64,000 nt of DNA, taken from NCBI RefSeq assembly GCF_007004665.1, contig NZ_ML660060.1:1-64000 (forward strand), given 5' to 3'. Each line of letters opens with the position of its first letter. Within the stretch, counting starts at the first letter, position 1. Positions 48,739 through 58,283 of the stretch are shown here, one piece after another. The stretch comes from Denitrobaculum tricleocarpae (GTDB lineage Bacteria > Pseudomonadota > Alphaproteobacteria > Kiloniellales > Kiloniellaceae). A program made the translations under genes and the position numbers. The notes under the pieces are model-generated. The model saw nothing but the letters and a program-made list of their open reading frames with translations, was not told the origin of the DNA and made no database searches.

Positions 48739-49839
48739 ATGAAAATCACCGGGATCAGGGTCTATCAGGTCGACCTGCCCCTGAAGGAAGGCCGCTACAG
48801 CTGGTCGAACGGCAACTTCGTGGAGACCTTCGACGCCACGGTGGCCGCGGTCGAGACCGACGCGGGCCTGACGGGTTACGGCGAGTGCTGTCCGCTGGGT
48901 TCGGCCTACCTGCCTTCCTACGCCCTGGGGGTGCGTTCGGGGCTTGCTGAGATCGGACCGAAGCTGATCGGTCTGAACCCGACCGATCTGGGGCCGCTGA
49001 ACCGGCATATGGATGCGGTCTTACGGGGGCATCCTTATGTGAAGTCGGCCATCGACGTGGCCTGTTGGGATATTCTTGGCAAGGCCACCGGGATGCCGGT
49101 CTATAAGCTGCTGGGCGGCGCGGAACAGGACGAGGTGCAGCTTTACCGGGCGATTTCTCAGGAAAGCCCGGCGGAGATGGCAGCGAAGATCGCGGGCTAC
49201 CGCGCCGAGGGCTATCACAAATTCCAGCTTAAGGTCGGCGGGGATGCCGACACCGATATCGAGCGTATCCGCACCTGTGCCAAGGAAATGCAGAAGGGCG
49301 ATACCCTGGTGGCGGATTCCAACACGGGCTGGAGCATGCACGAAGCCGCGCGGGTCGTGGCCGCCGTGCGCGATGTGGACGTCACTATCGAGCAACCCTG
49401 TCCGACTTACGAGGAGTGCCTGGTGACGCGGCGCCGCACGGCGCTGCCCTTCGTGCTGGATGAGGTGATTGACGGCGTCGGCACTCTGATGCGGGGCATC
49501 GCCGACGGGGCCATGGATGTGATCAACCTCAAGATCTCAAAGGTCGGCGGTTTCACCAAGGCGCGGGTCATGCGCGATATCTGTGTTGCCTCCGGCATTC
49601 CCATGACCATCGAGGACACCTGGGGCGGCGATATCGTGACCGCCTCCATCGCCCATCTGGCGCGCGCGACGCCGGAAGAGTTCGTCTTCTCGGCTACGGA
49701 TTTTAACAGCTACGGTACGGTGGAGATTGCCAGCGGCGCGCCCAAGCGGGTCCAGGGCCGTATGACGGCGGCGGAGCGTCCAGGTTTGGGAATTGAGCCG
49801 CTTTTCGATGTGCTCGGTGACCCGGTGCTTTCCATCTGA
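48739..49839 (+). CDS. Enolase-superfamily enzyme, cis-3-hydroxy-L-proline dehydratase / hydroxyproline betaine epimerase-like
   Basis: A 366-residue muconate-lactonizing-type enolase-superfamily enzyme. The two acid/base lysines are Lys165 (KFQLKVGG) and Lys267 ([10 protein letters not shown]). Metal ligands sit in [14 protein letters not shown] and LDEVIDG. The opening [25 protein letters not shown] strongly resembles the group that contains cis-3-hydroxy-L-proline dehydratase and 4-hydroxyproline betaine 2-epimerase (HpbD). These activities differ by few residues, so I do not choose firmly; the dehydratase is favoured since no betaine demethylase genes are here. GGAGG precedes the start. 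Confidence 0.85.
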   Translation: MKITGIRVYQVDLPLKEGRYSWSNGNFVETFDATVAAVETDAGLTGYGECCPLGSAYLPSYALGVRSGLAEIGPKLIGLNPTDLGPLNRHMDAVLRGHPYVKSAIDVACWDILGKATGMPVYKLLGGAEQDEVQLYRAISQESPAEMAAKIAGYRAEGYHKFQLKVGGDADTDIERIRTCAKEMQKGDTLVADSNTGWSMHEAARVVAAVRDVDVTIEQPCPTYEECLVTRRRTALPFVLDEVIDGVGTLMRGIADGAMDVINLKISKVGGFTKARVMRDICVASGIPMTIEDTWGGDIVTASIAHLARATPEEFVFSATDFNSYGTVEIASGAPKRVQGRMTAAERPGLGIEPLFDVLGDPVLSI

Positions 49840-49857
49840 TTTAAAGGACGGAACGGC

Positions 49858-50886
49858 ATGCGCGCCAGCAAAGTCATACATGTCGTTTCCTGCCACGCGG
49901 AGGGCGAGGTCGGGGATGTCATCACCGGCGGTGTGATGCCGCCACCGGGCGAGACGATCTGGGCGCAGTCACGCTGGATCGCCGAAGATCAGACGCTGCG
50001 TAATTTCATGCTCAACGAGCCGCGCGGTGGCGTCTTCCGCCACGTGAACCTGCTGGTGCCGCCGAAAGATCCGCGCGCGGCGGCCGGCTGGATCATCATG
50101 GAACCCGAAGACACGCCGCCCATGTCCGGTTCCAATTCAATCTGCGTGGCGACGGTTTTGCTGGACTGCGGAATGGTCCCGATGACCGAGCCGCAGACGC
50201 GCATGATCCTGGAGGCGCCGGGTGGCCTGGTGGCGGTCACCGCTGACTGCCACAAGGGCAAGGCGGAACGCATTACGGTCCGCAATCTGCCGTCCTTTGC
50301 CGACAAGCTGGATGCGGTGCTGGAGGTCGCGGGGCTCGGGACGCTTCGGGTCGATACCGCCTACGGCGGCGATAGCTTTGTCATTGCCGATGCTAAGGAT
50401 CTCGGCTTCGCCATCACACCGGATGAGGCGCGGGAGATCTCGGAGACCGGTGTGCGGATCACTGACGCGGCCAACGAGCAACTGGGTTTTGCGCATCCGG
50501 AAAACGCCGAATGGACTCACATTTCCTTCTGTCAGATTGCGGCGCCGCTGGAGCAACAGCCCGACGGTCTGCACGGGCGCAATGCGGTGGCGATCAAACC
50601 AGGGAAACTGGATCGCTCCCCCTGCGGCACCGGCTGCTCGGCGCGCATGGCGGTTATGCATGCAAAGGGAGAGTTGAAGCTGGGTGAAGGCTTCGTAGGG
50701 CGCTCGATCATCGGCTCACGCTTCGATTGCCGGATCGAGGAAGAGATCGCACTGGGTGATCAAGCGGCCATCGTGCCTTCCATTGCGGGACGCGCGTGGA
50801 TTACTGGAACGCATCAGCATATGCTCGACCCGGACGATCCCTGGCCGGGCGGTTACAAAGTCGGCGACACCTGGCCAGTGGCTTAG
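49858..50886 (+). CDS. Proline racemase family protein (hydroxyproline 2-epimerase type), Ser/Cys active site
   Basis: A 342-residue proline-racemase-fold enzyme. In the classical family two cysteines act as acid/base. Here the first position is Ser90 ([10 protein letters not shown]) and the second Cys256 ([12 protein letters not shown]). From memory of the superfamily, trans-3-hydroxyproline dehydratases keep the first Cys and change the second to Thr, while some 3- and 4-hydroxyproline epimerases are Ser/Cys; so an epimerase converting L- to D-hydroxyproline is more likely than a dehydratase. The gene converges on the D-amino-acid dehydrogenase, which would oxidise the D-isomer. Confidence 0.85.
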   Translation: MRASKVIHVVSCHAEGEVGDVITGGVMPPPGETIWAQSRWIAEDQTLRNFMLNEPRGGVFRHVNLLVPPKDPRAAAGWIIMEPEDTPPMSGSNSICVATVLLDCGMVPMTEPQTRMILEAPGGLVAVTADCHKGKAERITVRNLPSFADKLDAVLEVAGLGTLRVDTAYGGDSFVIADAKDLGFAITPDEAREISETGVRITDAANEQLGFAHPENAEWTHISFCQIAAPLEQQPDGLHGRNAVAIKPGKLDRSPCGTGCSARMAVMHAKGELKLGEGFVGRSIIGSRFDCRIEEEIALGDQAAIVPSIAGRAWITGTHQHMLDPDDPWPGGYKVGDTWPVA

Positions 50887-50903
50887 AAGAGGAAACTGGC
50901 GCT

Positions 50904-52163
50904 TCAGAACCTGGCTGGTGAAATCATGGAAAGATCGCTGTTCGCGGCTTTGCCCTCAAGGCAGTCGGCGATGATCCGGCCTGTGCCGGGCGCCATGCCG
51001 AGGCCGTAATGACTGTGGCCGAAGGCGGCGATCAGGTTATGGAACCCGGGGACCGGCCCGATGGCCGGAAGGTTGTCCGGGAAGGAGGGGCGGATGCCCA
51101 TCCACTGCCTTTTAGCGCCTGTGTTCAGTCTCGGCAGAAGACGTTTCGCAAGGGGTTCCAAAGCCTGGGCGCGGGCATAGTTCGGTGGGGCGTCGAGGCT
51201 GGCGAATTCGGCGGTGCCCGCGACCCGTACGCCGCCGTTCATGGAGCTGACAATGATCTTGGCGCCGGCATCCTGGATGGAATTGTTGAGCGCGACCTGC
51301 GGCTCGGTGAATTCCAGATGATAACCCCGCTCGGCGATGAGTGGCAGATAAATGCCGAGAGGCCGCAATAACTCTGCCGACCAGATCCCTACAGCCAGAA
51401 CGAGCTTTCTGGTAGGGATCAAACCCTCCGTCGTTTCCAGGTTGTGGGTCCCATCTTCCCGGGGCCGCAAGGCCGTCACCTCACACCGCCGGAAGGCGGC
51501 GCCACACGTCTGCGCCTGCGCCGCCAGAACCTTGCAGAGTTTACCGGGGTCCCGTGCGCGCGCCTGATCTTTTACGAGAGCGGCGGAGTGGTAGCCGGGG
51601 GCGAGGTCGGGTTCCAAATCCCGCAATTCTTCACCGCCGATGATCTCGACCTTCGCCCCTCGCGCGCTCCGCAATCTGTAAGGCAGGTCCTCGAGTGCCG
51701 GCTTTGTGTCGCCCCGATAGACACTGACGTGCATGCTCTCGGCCAGGAGGTTCTCATGGCCCGTGCCCGAGAGATACCGGCGGTAGAGCTCGAGATTCTC
51801 AAGCATCAGCAGGCTCATGGCATCGGAGATTTTCTCGACCTTTTCCGGCGTCGCGTTGCACAGAAAGGACCAGGCCCAGGGCAGAATCGAAGGCAGATCG
51901 CGCCAGCGGACCTTCACCGGGCCTTTGGGGTCGAGCAGCCAGCGTGGCACGGATTTCCAGACCTCCGGCGTACACTGCGGGACCACAGACCAGGGTGAGA
52001 TCACGCCTGCGTTGCCGTAGCTGGTTTCTTCGCCGGGATCTTTGCGGTCGATGATCGTCACGGTGAGACCGCGTTCCAATGCGCTGAGCGCGCAGCAGAC
52101 ACCGACGATCCCGGCGCCCAGGATCGTGACGTCGGCCGCTTCCTTGCCGGACTCTCTCTTCAT
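50904..52163 (-). CDS. FAD-dependent D-amino acid (D-hydroxyproline) dehydrogenase
   Basis: A 419-residue DAO/DadA-type flavoprotein. The FAD-binding dinucleotide fold is at the N-terminus (VTILGAGIVGVCCALSALER), with ETSYGNAGVISPW next and the C-terminal FAD loop GFHNLIAAFGHSHYGLGMAP. It would oxidise a D-amino acid to the imino acid and pass electrons to the respiratory chain. In the hydroxyproline pathway this is the step from D-hydroxyproline to 1-pyrroline-4-hydroxy-2-carboxylate. It begins 1 bp after the TRAP gene stop, so is the last gene of the TAXI-TRAP operon. Confidence 0.88.
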   Translation of the reverse strand: MKRESGKEAADVTILGAGIVGVCCALSALERGLTVTIIDRKDPGEETSYGNAGVISPWSVVPQCTPEVWKSVPRWLLDPKGPVKVRWRDLPSILPWAWSFLCNATPEKVEKISDAMSLLMLENLELYRRYLSGTGHENLLAESMHVSVYRGDTKPALEDLPYRLRSARGAKVEIIGGEELRDLEPDLAPGYHSAALVKDQARARDPGKLCKVLAAQAQTCGAAFRRCEVTALRPREDGTHNLETTEGLIPTRKLVLAVGIWSAELLRPLGIYLPLIAERGYHLEFTEPQVALNNSIQDAGAKIIVSSMNGGVRVAGTAEFASLDAPPNYARAQALEPLAKRLLPRLNTGAKRQWMGIRPSFPDNLPAIGPVPGFHNLIAAFGHSHYGLGMAPGTGRIIADCLEGKAANSDLSMISPARF

Positions 52164-52164
52164 C

Positions 52165-54387
52165 TCAGCCTGTCACCTGACTCGCGTTTGTTCTGCGTTG
52201 GGCGAGCAGTTGCAGCAGGGCGACCGGCGCCAGGATCGCGAGTGACACCAGATCAGCCTGCCAGCTTGGCGCGATGAAGATCAGCCCCGCGACCGCACAG
52301 AGCAGGCGCTCGATGACACTCATGGGCGCCAGGAAGTACCCGACAACCGCTGCCGAAAGAGCAAGGACCCCGGCGATACAGCTTATCGCACTGTAGGAGA
52401 ACTCGAGTGCGTCAAAGCCGGTTGAAGATACGAAGAGCAACACCGGCGCGTAGACGAAGGCCATGGGCGCCACGATCTTGCCCAGCCCGAGGGTAAAGGC
52501 CGAGATGCCGGTTCTGAAGGGATTGGAATTGGCGATCGCCGCGGCGGCATAGGCGGAGGTGCAGACCGGTGGTGTGATCTCCGAGACCACGCCGTAGTAG
52601 AGCACGAACATATGGCTGGCGATCGGCGGCACACCCAGCTGCGCGAGCGCGGGCTGCGCGACCGAGACCAGCATGATGTAGAGCGCCGTGGTCGGAATGC
52701 CCGCGCCCATCAGAATACAGGCGGTGGCGATCAGCAGCAGTGAAAGGAAGAGCTGCAGATCGGCCTGGGTGAAGATGTCGAAGGCGCCGAAGGGGATCAG
52801 TTCGTAGAGGCTTTGCGCCATAGCCGCAGCCCCGGAAGTGACCATGAAGCCGATGCGAAAACCGATGCCCGTGGTGTTGATCACACCGACGACGATGCCC
52901 ACCGCGGCCGAGGCGGCGCCGACTGCCAGAGCGTATTTCACGCCGGTTTCGACGGCTTCGGATAGTTCCGGCATCCTGATCCGCTCCTGCGGATTGAAGA
53001 CGCCGAGAACCGCGCCGGAACAGAGGATGACGGTCATGGTGAGATCGAAGCCGCCGCCCAGGAATTTCCAGACCACGAAGGCGATAAAGGCAATGGGAAA
53101 GAGCAGCGTGACGGGCGCCGAAATCCGGGCGGCCCCGACGATCAGGGCCATGGAGATGCCGCAGAAGGCGGACATGTAGGGGGTGTAGCCGGTAAAGAGC
53201 ACGACCAGCAGCGCCACCAGCGGAATCAGATTGGCCCAGCCCTCGCGCCAGACCGCCCCCAAGCGGGGCAGCAACTCTGCGCTGAGGCCCTTGAGGTCCA
53301 GCTTGCGGGCCATCAGATGAACAACCGCGAAAACGCCGACATAGTGCAGCAGCGCCGGAAAGATCGCGGCAATGACGATGGTGGTGTAGGGGAGCTCCAG
53401 GAATTCCGCCATGATAAAGGCGGCCGCCCCCATGATCGGCGGCGTGATCTGTCCGCCCGCCGAACTGGCGGCTTCGACGCCGCCCGCGAAGTGACCGGGA
53501 TAACCCAGGCGCTTCATGTTGGGGATGGTCAGTGCGCCGGTCGACACGGTATTGGCGACGGAGGAGCCGGAGATCGTGCCGAAAAAGGCGGAGGATACCA
53601 CCGAGACCTTCGCGGGACCGCCGGTGTAGCGTCCGGCCAGAATGGTCGCGTTATCGATGAAGAGCTTGCCCAGACCCGTGCGCTGGGCAATGACGCCGAA
53701 GAGGACGAAGTGAAAGACGATGGTCGAAACCACCCACAGCGTCACCCCGAAGATGCCCTCCGCAGGAAAATAGATATTGTTGATGAACTGCCGCCAGTTG
53801 GTGCCCGGATGATTGAGTATCCCCGGATAGTACTGGCCGAAGAGGGCGTAGGAAATGAAGACGCAGATGATCAGGGGCAAGACCCACCCCAGGGTTCTGC
53901 GTGCGAGATCCAGCACCAGGATGATCAGAACACTGCCGAAAAAGATGTCGTAGGTGTTGGGGTTACCTTGCCGGAAGGTCTGCTCGGTGATGCCCAGGAA
54001 ATCGATGCCCCGCCAGGCCGCTCCGATGTAGAGGGCGCTGACAATACCGAGAGACATCAGCAGGTAATCATAAAGCGGTACGTTGCCCGGACTGAGGATA
54101 GAGCGTTTCATGGCCAAGGCGTTCCTGGAGCGCACCAGGGGGAAGAGCGCATAGGTCATGATGAAAAGGCCGGTCAGGTGCAGGCCCATATGCCAATAGT
54201 CGACCGGCAGGCCGAAGCCCGCTGTGATGAAGTGGTAGATGGCGAAGACCAGCGCAACGGCACGCAGAAGCCTGGCGACAGGAACGGAAACCTCTCGCGT
54301 CGAAGAGGCTTCATCGTATTTTTCCTCGATAGCGGCGAGTTCTTCCGCCGTGAGCTCATGGTCCCGGTTCACGGTTGGATCCGACAT
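52165..54387 (-). CDS. TAXI-type TRAP transporter, fused permease (4TM/12TM)
   Basis: A 740-residue secondary transporter permease in which the small (DctQ-like) and large (DctM-like) subunits are fused, as is usual for the TAXI group. About 16-18 hydrophobic segments are visible. The large-subunit signature includes FFGTISGSSVANTVSTGALT and GAGIPTTALYIMLVSVAQPA. The cytoplasmic N-terminus is polar (about 35 residues). It works with the binding protein encoded just upstream, driven by an ion gradient. Sharing an operon with a D-amino-acid dehydrogenase suggests import of an amino-acid-like compound. Confidence 0.93.
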   Translation of the reverse strand: MSDPTVNRDHELTAEELAAIEEKYDEASSTREVSVPVARLLRAVALVFAIYHFITAGFGLPVDYWHMGLHLTGLFIMTYALFPLVRSRNALAMKRSILSPGNVPLYDYLLMSLGIVSALYIGAAWRGIDFLGITEQTFRQGNPNTYDIFFGSVLIILVLDLARRTLGWVLPLIICVFISYALFGQYYPGILNHPGTNWRQFINNIYFPAEGIFGVTLWVVSTIVFHFVLFGVIAQRTGLGKLFIDNATILAGRYTGGPAKVSVVSSAFFGTISGSSVANTVSTGALTIPNMKRLGYPGHFAGGVEAASSAGGQITPPIMGAAAFIMAEFLELPYTTIVIAAIFPALLHYVGVFAVVHLMARKLDLKGLSAELLPRLGAVWREGWANLIPLVALLVVLFTGYTPYMSAFCGISMALIVGAARISAPVTLLFPIAFIAFVVWKFLGGGFDLTMTVILCSGAVLGVFNPQERIRMPELSEAVETGVKYALAVGAASAAVGIVVGVINTTGIGFRIGFMVTSGAAAMAQSLYELIPFGAFDIFTQADLQLFLSLLLIATACILMGAGIPTTALYIMLVSVAQPALAQLGVPPIASHMFVLYYGVVSEITPPVCTSAYAAAAIANSNPFRTGISAFTLGLGKIVAPMAFVYAPVLLFVSSTGFDALEFSYSAISCIAGVLALSAAVVGYFLAPMSVIERLLCAVAGLIFIAPSWQADLVSLAILAPVALLQLLAQRRTNASQVTG

Positions 54388-54411
54388 TATGTCCCCCTGA
54401 TTCCTCCACCG

Positions 54412-54444
54412 CCCGGCGGCGGCGATTTTGGTGCCGCCGCCGGG
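54412..54444 (-). terminator. Perfect 11-bp stem-loop between TAXI binding protein and permease genes
   Basis: CCCGGCGGCGG (54412-54422) pairs exactly with CCGCCGCCGGG (54434-54444), loop 11 nt. There is no T-run. It lies 36 bp after the binding-protein stop on the minus strand. Confidence 0.7.
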
Positions 54445-54480
54445 TACTTCAGACGCAATGCGCGTTTTTCCGGCGGAGTC

Positions 54481-55494
54481 TTACTTCAGCAGGCCGGCTT
54501 CTTTGTAGAAACGCTCCGCACCCGGGTGCAGCGGAACGCCGAGGCCAAGAACGCCGTCGAGCGCCGTTTCGGCAGTGATCTGCTTGCCCTTTGCGTGGCC
54601 GTTGTCGAGCAACTTACGGGTGTTCTTGTTCCAGAGCGCTTCGGTGATGCCGTAGATCAGCTCTTCCGGCTGATCGGCGGAAACCACCAGCATGGCGCTG
54701 ACCGCCGGCGTGACGGTGTCGCTGTCGATCCCTTCATAGGCGCCGCCTGGAATCTTTGAGGGAATGTAAGAAGGGATAATCTCGTTGATTTTCTTGATTT
54801 CGTCGTCGCTGAAGGAATAAAGGCTCATCCCCTTCGTGGACGACAGCTGCACCATCGCGGCCACCGGCCAGCCCGCCGCATAGAAGTAGGCATCGAGCTG
54901 ACCATCCGACAGGCGCTCGGCGGACTGCGAGTTGTTTAGCTCGGCTTCGTCCATGTTGTCGCGGGTGACGCCGTAGGCTTCCAGCATCTGCAGCACGGCG
55001 ACCTGGGTGCCCGAGCCCGCCTGTGCAATGCCGACCCGCTTGCCTTTCAGGTCCGCAAGCCCGTTCAGATCACCGCCCTTGGGCAGAACGAGATGCAGAT
55101 CCTCCGGGAACAGGTTGGCGATGACGCGCAGCTTGGGATGCGGTTTTCCCTCGAACTTTCCGGTCCCCGAGTACATGGCCAGCAGTGTGTCGGCGGCTGT
55201 CATGCCGGCTTCCAGCTCGCCGCTCTGAACGGCAGCGTTGTTTTGCACCGAGGCGTTCGTGGACTGTGCAATGGCGATCAGGCCGGGCACGCCACATTGT
55301 CCCCCTTCGTCGCAGGCGCGTGAGCCTGGCGGGGCGGAAATGGCGTTGGCGATGGTCCCGCCGATCGGGAAGTAGGTGCCGCCGGCGCCGCCGGTGCCGA
55401 TACGGAAAAAGGTCGGTGTCTGTGCCTGTGCTGTCGCCGCTAAAATCGCCGCGCCGCTGATTGCGGCGGCGAGGACTGTTGTTCTTATTTTCAT
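54481..55494 (-). CDS. TAXI family TRAP transporter solute-binding subunit
   Basis: A 337-residue periplasmic binding protein. A Sec signal peptide spans residues 1 to about 24 (TAQA). The mature N-terminus reads FFRIGTGGAGGTYFPIGGTIANA, the hallmark of the TAXI group, and LNGLADLKGKRVGIAQAGSG is the other conserved block. It is first in the operon with the fused permease and the D-amino-acid dehydrogenase. It diverges from a LysR regulator. Known TAXI ligands include glutamate-like and other acids; hydroxyproline here is inference. Confidence 0.93.
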   Translation of the reverse strand: MKIRTTVLAAAISGAAILAATAQAQTPTFFRIGTGGAGGTYFPIGGTIANAISAPPGSRACDEGGQCGVPGLIAIAQSTNASVQNNAAVQSGELEAGMTAADTLLAMYSGTGKFEGKPHPKLRVIANLFPEDLHLVLPKGGDLNGLADLKGKRVGIAQAGSGTQVAVLQMLEAYGVTRDNMDEAELNNSQSAERLSDGQLDAYFYAAGWPVAAMVQLSSTKGMSLYSFSDDEIKKINEIIPSYIPSKIPGGAYEGIDSDTVTPAVSAMLVVSADQPEELIYGITEALWNKNTRKLLDNGHAKGKQITAETALDGVLGLGVPLHPGAERFYKEAGLLK

Positions 55495-55571
55495 GGGTCT
55501 CTCCCCTGTTGCTCCCAGCCGACCCCATTGATCGGCAACACGAAATGGTAAGAGCGGCGGGATATTTGCTC

Positions 55572-55598
55572 AAATTATTAATTTCTCTATATTTATAG
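55572..55598. promoter_or_regulatory. Two adjacent palindromes in the LysR/TAXI divergent promoter
   Basis: AAATTA-T-TAATTT (55572-55584) and CTATA-TT-TATAG (55587-55598) are perfect dyads side by side, about 23-49 bp before the LysR start. They are candidates for LysR recognition and activation sites. Confidence 0.5.
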
Positions 55599-55620
55599 AA
55601 AAAATTTATGAGGTGGTGTT

Positions 55621-56574
55621 GTGAATCTGAAACAGATGTCGGCCTTCCGGGAGGTGATGCTGACCGGATCGGTTTCCGAGGCGGCGCGGAACCTGAACCG
55701 CACCCAACCCTCCATCAGCCACATGATTTCCGGTTTGGAAGACGAGCTGGGTATGCGGCTTTTCGAGCGGCAGCGCGGCCGCCTGCACCCGGTGCCCGAA
55801 GCCCAGTACCTCTTCAAGGAATGCACCGACGTCCTCAACCGTATCAGCAGCGTCAGTCAGAACATGCAGCGTATGAAGACGATGGAAAGCGGTGAGCTCA
55901 AGATCGTTTCCATGCCGGGACCGGCCACGGTTATCCTGCCCGAGCTGATCTGCCAGCATCTTGGGACGAAGCCGGAGGTCAAGGCGACGTTATTGTCCCG
56001 CAGCTCGGACGCGGTCCAGCAGCTGGTCGGGTCTCAGCAGTTCGATCTGGGCATCGCGGACCATGACCCGGCCCGGACCATCGAAGCCTCGCTGGTGTCC
56101 GCCGAGACCTTTTTCTTTGATTGTATCTGTGCCGTTCCGGCGGAGGACCCGCTGGCAGACCTGCCGGTGATCACGCCTGCGGAGCTCTCCGGGAAACCCC
56201 TGGCGACGCTCTTTACCGAGCATCGCAGCCATATCCTGACCCGCCGCGCGTTCGAGGCCGAGGGGCAAAGTCTCAATGTGCGTTTTGTCGGGCAGTTCTT
56301 CCACCCGCTTTTGACCTATGTGGAGCAGGAGTTTGCTTGCGCGATCATCGATCCTGTAACGGCGGAGTCCTGGCTATCCCGGGCCGCGCAGCCCAACTCC
56401 ATCGTCTTTCGCCCCTTCGCGCCGGCAATTGAGTTCGGCATCGACCTGCTGACCCCGGCCTACCGCCCGGCGTCGCTGCTCGCCGGATCCTTCGCGGACC
56501 GCCTGATCGAGGTCTTCATGAAGATCGGCGCACGGCGCATGGGGCAGGGCTCGTCGGGCGAGGCGGTTGCCTAA
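55621..56574 (+). CDS. LysR family transcriptional regulator
   Basis: A 317-residue LysR regulator. The helix-turn-helix is LKQMSAFREVMLTGSVSEAA and TQPSISHMISGLEDELGMRL, followed by a full effector domain. The GTG start at 55621 has AGGTGG upstream and gives the family opening MNLKQMSAF. It is divergent from the TAXI-TRAP operon and likely regulates it. Its stop overlaps the stop of the convergent GMC oxidoreductase gene. The opening helix resembles LysR proteins of opine/octopine catabolism (OccR/NocR), compatible with an amino-acid-like inducer. Confidence 0.92.
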   Translation: MNLKQMSAFREVMLTGSVSEAARNLNRTQPSISHMISGLEDELGMRLFERQRGRLHPVPEAQYLFKECTDVLNRISSVSQNMQRMKTMESGELKIVSMPGPATVILPELICQHLGTKPEVKATLLSRSSDAVQQLVGSQQFDLGIADHDPARTIEASLVSAETFFFDCICAVPAEDPLADLPVITPAELSGKPLATLFTEHRSHILTRRAFEAEGQSLNVRFVGQFFHPLLTYVEQEFACAIIDPVTAESWLSRAAQPNSIVFRPFAPAIEFGIDLLTPAYRPASLLAGSFADRLIEVFMKIGARRMGQGSSGEAVA

Positions 56575-58181
56575 CTCTCAGCCAGGACCAGGTCGGCGCC
56601 CTTTTCTCCGACCATGATCGCGGGAGCGTTTGTGTTGCCGGAGGTCACCGCCGGAAAGACTGAGGCGTCGATCACGCGGAGGTTCTGCAGGCCGTAGACC
56701 TTGAGTTTGTGATCGACCACGTTCTCAGCCGGTGATGGGCCCATGCGGCAGGTGCTGACCGGGTGAAAGACGGTCGAGCTGCGTTTGCGGATGTCGGCGA
56801 TCATGGCCTCGTCGCTTTCGACCGCGCGTCCGGGCTGCAGCTCTTCCTCGATGAGGGCTGAGAGGGACGGAGTTGCAGCGAGTTTGCGCAGGAAACGCAC
56901 GCCCTCCAGCATTTCCTGCAGATCGTGATTGGTGGAGAGGGAGTTGGGGTGGATGTCCGGCTGGACCGCCGGATCGCTTGAGCTGATCTGCAGATAGCCC
57001 CGGCTGGTGGGACGGCAGGGTGAGATCCCCAGCAGGAAACCCGGGTAGGGATCGGGAGACATGAGCGGGCGCTTGCCCGGCGGCGCCTTGATGTAGCTGA
57101 CCGGCGAGAAATAAAGCTGCATATTCGGGCGCTCGATGTCGGGCCGGGTGCGGAAGAAACCGCCGCCCTGATTGACGCTGAGGCAGAGCGGTCCCTGGCG
57201 CAGCAGCAGGTACTTCATCCCTGCCCAAAGCTTGCCGTGCCAGGGATGCAGTTCATTGTTAAGGGTTGGCCTGCGGGCGCGGTAGAGATGGTCGACCCCC
57301 AGATGATCCTGCAGGTTCCGGCCGATCGCCGGGCTCTCATGCAGGACTTCGATGCCGAGAGGCTTCAGGACATCGGCGGGGCCGACGCCGGAGAGCTGCA
57401 ACAGCTGCGGCGAGGCGATCGATCCGGCGGAGAGAATGACTTCCCGCGCCGCGCGCGCCTGACGAAGCCGGCCGCCTTGCCGGTACTCGACGCCGACGGC
57501 CTTCTTGCCCTCGAAGAGAATACGGGTTGCCTGGGCCTTGCCTTTGACCCGCAGGTTGGGGCGTTTCATGGCGGGCCGCAGATAGGCCCGGGCCGCCGAC
57601 ATGCGGATACCGTTTCGTGTGGTGATCTGGTAGAGGCCGACACCTTCCTGGGTTTCGCCGTTGAAATCCTCATTGCGGCGCAGGCCCGCTTCCATGGCGC
57701 CCTTGATGTAAACCTCATTCAGCGGGTGCACATGCCGGGAAACATCCGCGACATGCAGCGGGCCGCCGGTCCCGCGCCAGGCATCGGCGCCGCGCGCATT
57801 GTCTTCGGACTTCTTGAAGTAAGGCAGGACGTCGTCCCAGCCCCAACCCGGATTGCCGAGCTCTTTCCAGGCGTCGAAATCGGCGGCCTGACCGCGGATG
57901 TAGACCATAGCATTGATGGAGGAAGAGCCCCCCAGCACCTTGCCGCGCGGCCAGTAGCCCTCGCGGTTGTCCAGGCCGGGGTCCGGGGCGGTCCGGTACA
58001 TCCAGTTGACGCCCGGGTCGTAGAAGGATTTGCCGTAGCCGATAGGCATCTGCACCCAGAAGCGCCGGTCGCTGTCGCCGGCTTCCAGAAGCAGAATGCG
58101 ATGCTTCCCGTTCGCACTCAGACGGTTGGCCAGGACGCAGCCTGCCGAACCGGCGCCGACGATGATGTAGTCGTAGTTCAT
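56571..58181 (-). CDS. GMC family FAD oxidoreductase (choline dehydrogenase-like)
   Basis: A 536-residue glucose-methanol-choline oxidoreductase that oxidises a primary or secondary alcohol. The FAD fold opens the protein (YDYIIVGAGSAGCVLANRLS). GMC signature 1 is GKVLGGSSSINAMVYIRGQ and signature 2 VILSAGSIASPQLLQLSG. The catalytic His is in FHPVSTCRMG and the C-terminal Asn region is SGNTNAPAIMVGEKGAD. ATG 58181 gives the usual opening; GTG 58199 would add six residues, and neither has a good ribosome binding site. No betaine aldehyde dehydrogenase is adjacent, so choline is not assured as substrate. Confidence 0.92.
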   Translation of the reverse strand: MNYDYIIVGAGSAGCVLANRLSANGKHRILLLEAGDSDRRFWVQMPIGYGKSFYDPGVNWMYRTAPDPGLDNREGYWPRGKVLGGSSSINAMVYIRGQAADFDAWKELGNPGWGWDDVLPYFKKSEDNARGADAWRGTGGPLHVADVSRHVHPLNEVYIKGAMEAGLRRNEDFNGETQEGVGLYQITTRNGIRMSAARAYLRPAMKRPNLRVKGKAQATRILFEGKKAVGVEYRQGGRLRQARAAREVILSAGSIASPQLLQLSGVGPADVLKPLGIEVLHESPAIGRNLQDHLGVDHLYRARRPTLNNELHPWHGKLWAGMKYLLLRQGPLCLSVNQGGGFFRTRPDIERPNMQLYFSPVSYIKAPPGKRPLMSPDPYPGFLLGISPCRPTSRGYLQISSSDPAVQPDIHPNSLSTNHDLQEMLEGVRFLRKLAATPSLSALIEEELQPGRAVESDEAMIADIRKRSSTVFHPVSTCRMGPSPAENVVDHKLKVYGLQNLRVIDASVFPAVTSGNTNAPAIMVGEKGADLVLAES

Positions 58182-58283
58182 TCTGGAGGTTGCTGACACG
58201 GGGTTGTCTCGCCTTCATTGATGATCCGTGGGGGAGACTAAGTGACGTGCCTGTGGTGCGTCAGGTCCATTTTCGACATCCTG

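Noticed and set aside
53317-54759. 480-codon plus-strand open frame opposite the TRAP permease
   Set aside because: Reverse complement of membrane-protein codons gives charged filler sequence; it also runs across the hairpin and into the binding-protein gene.
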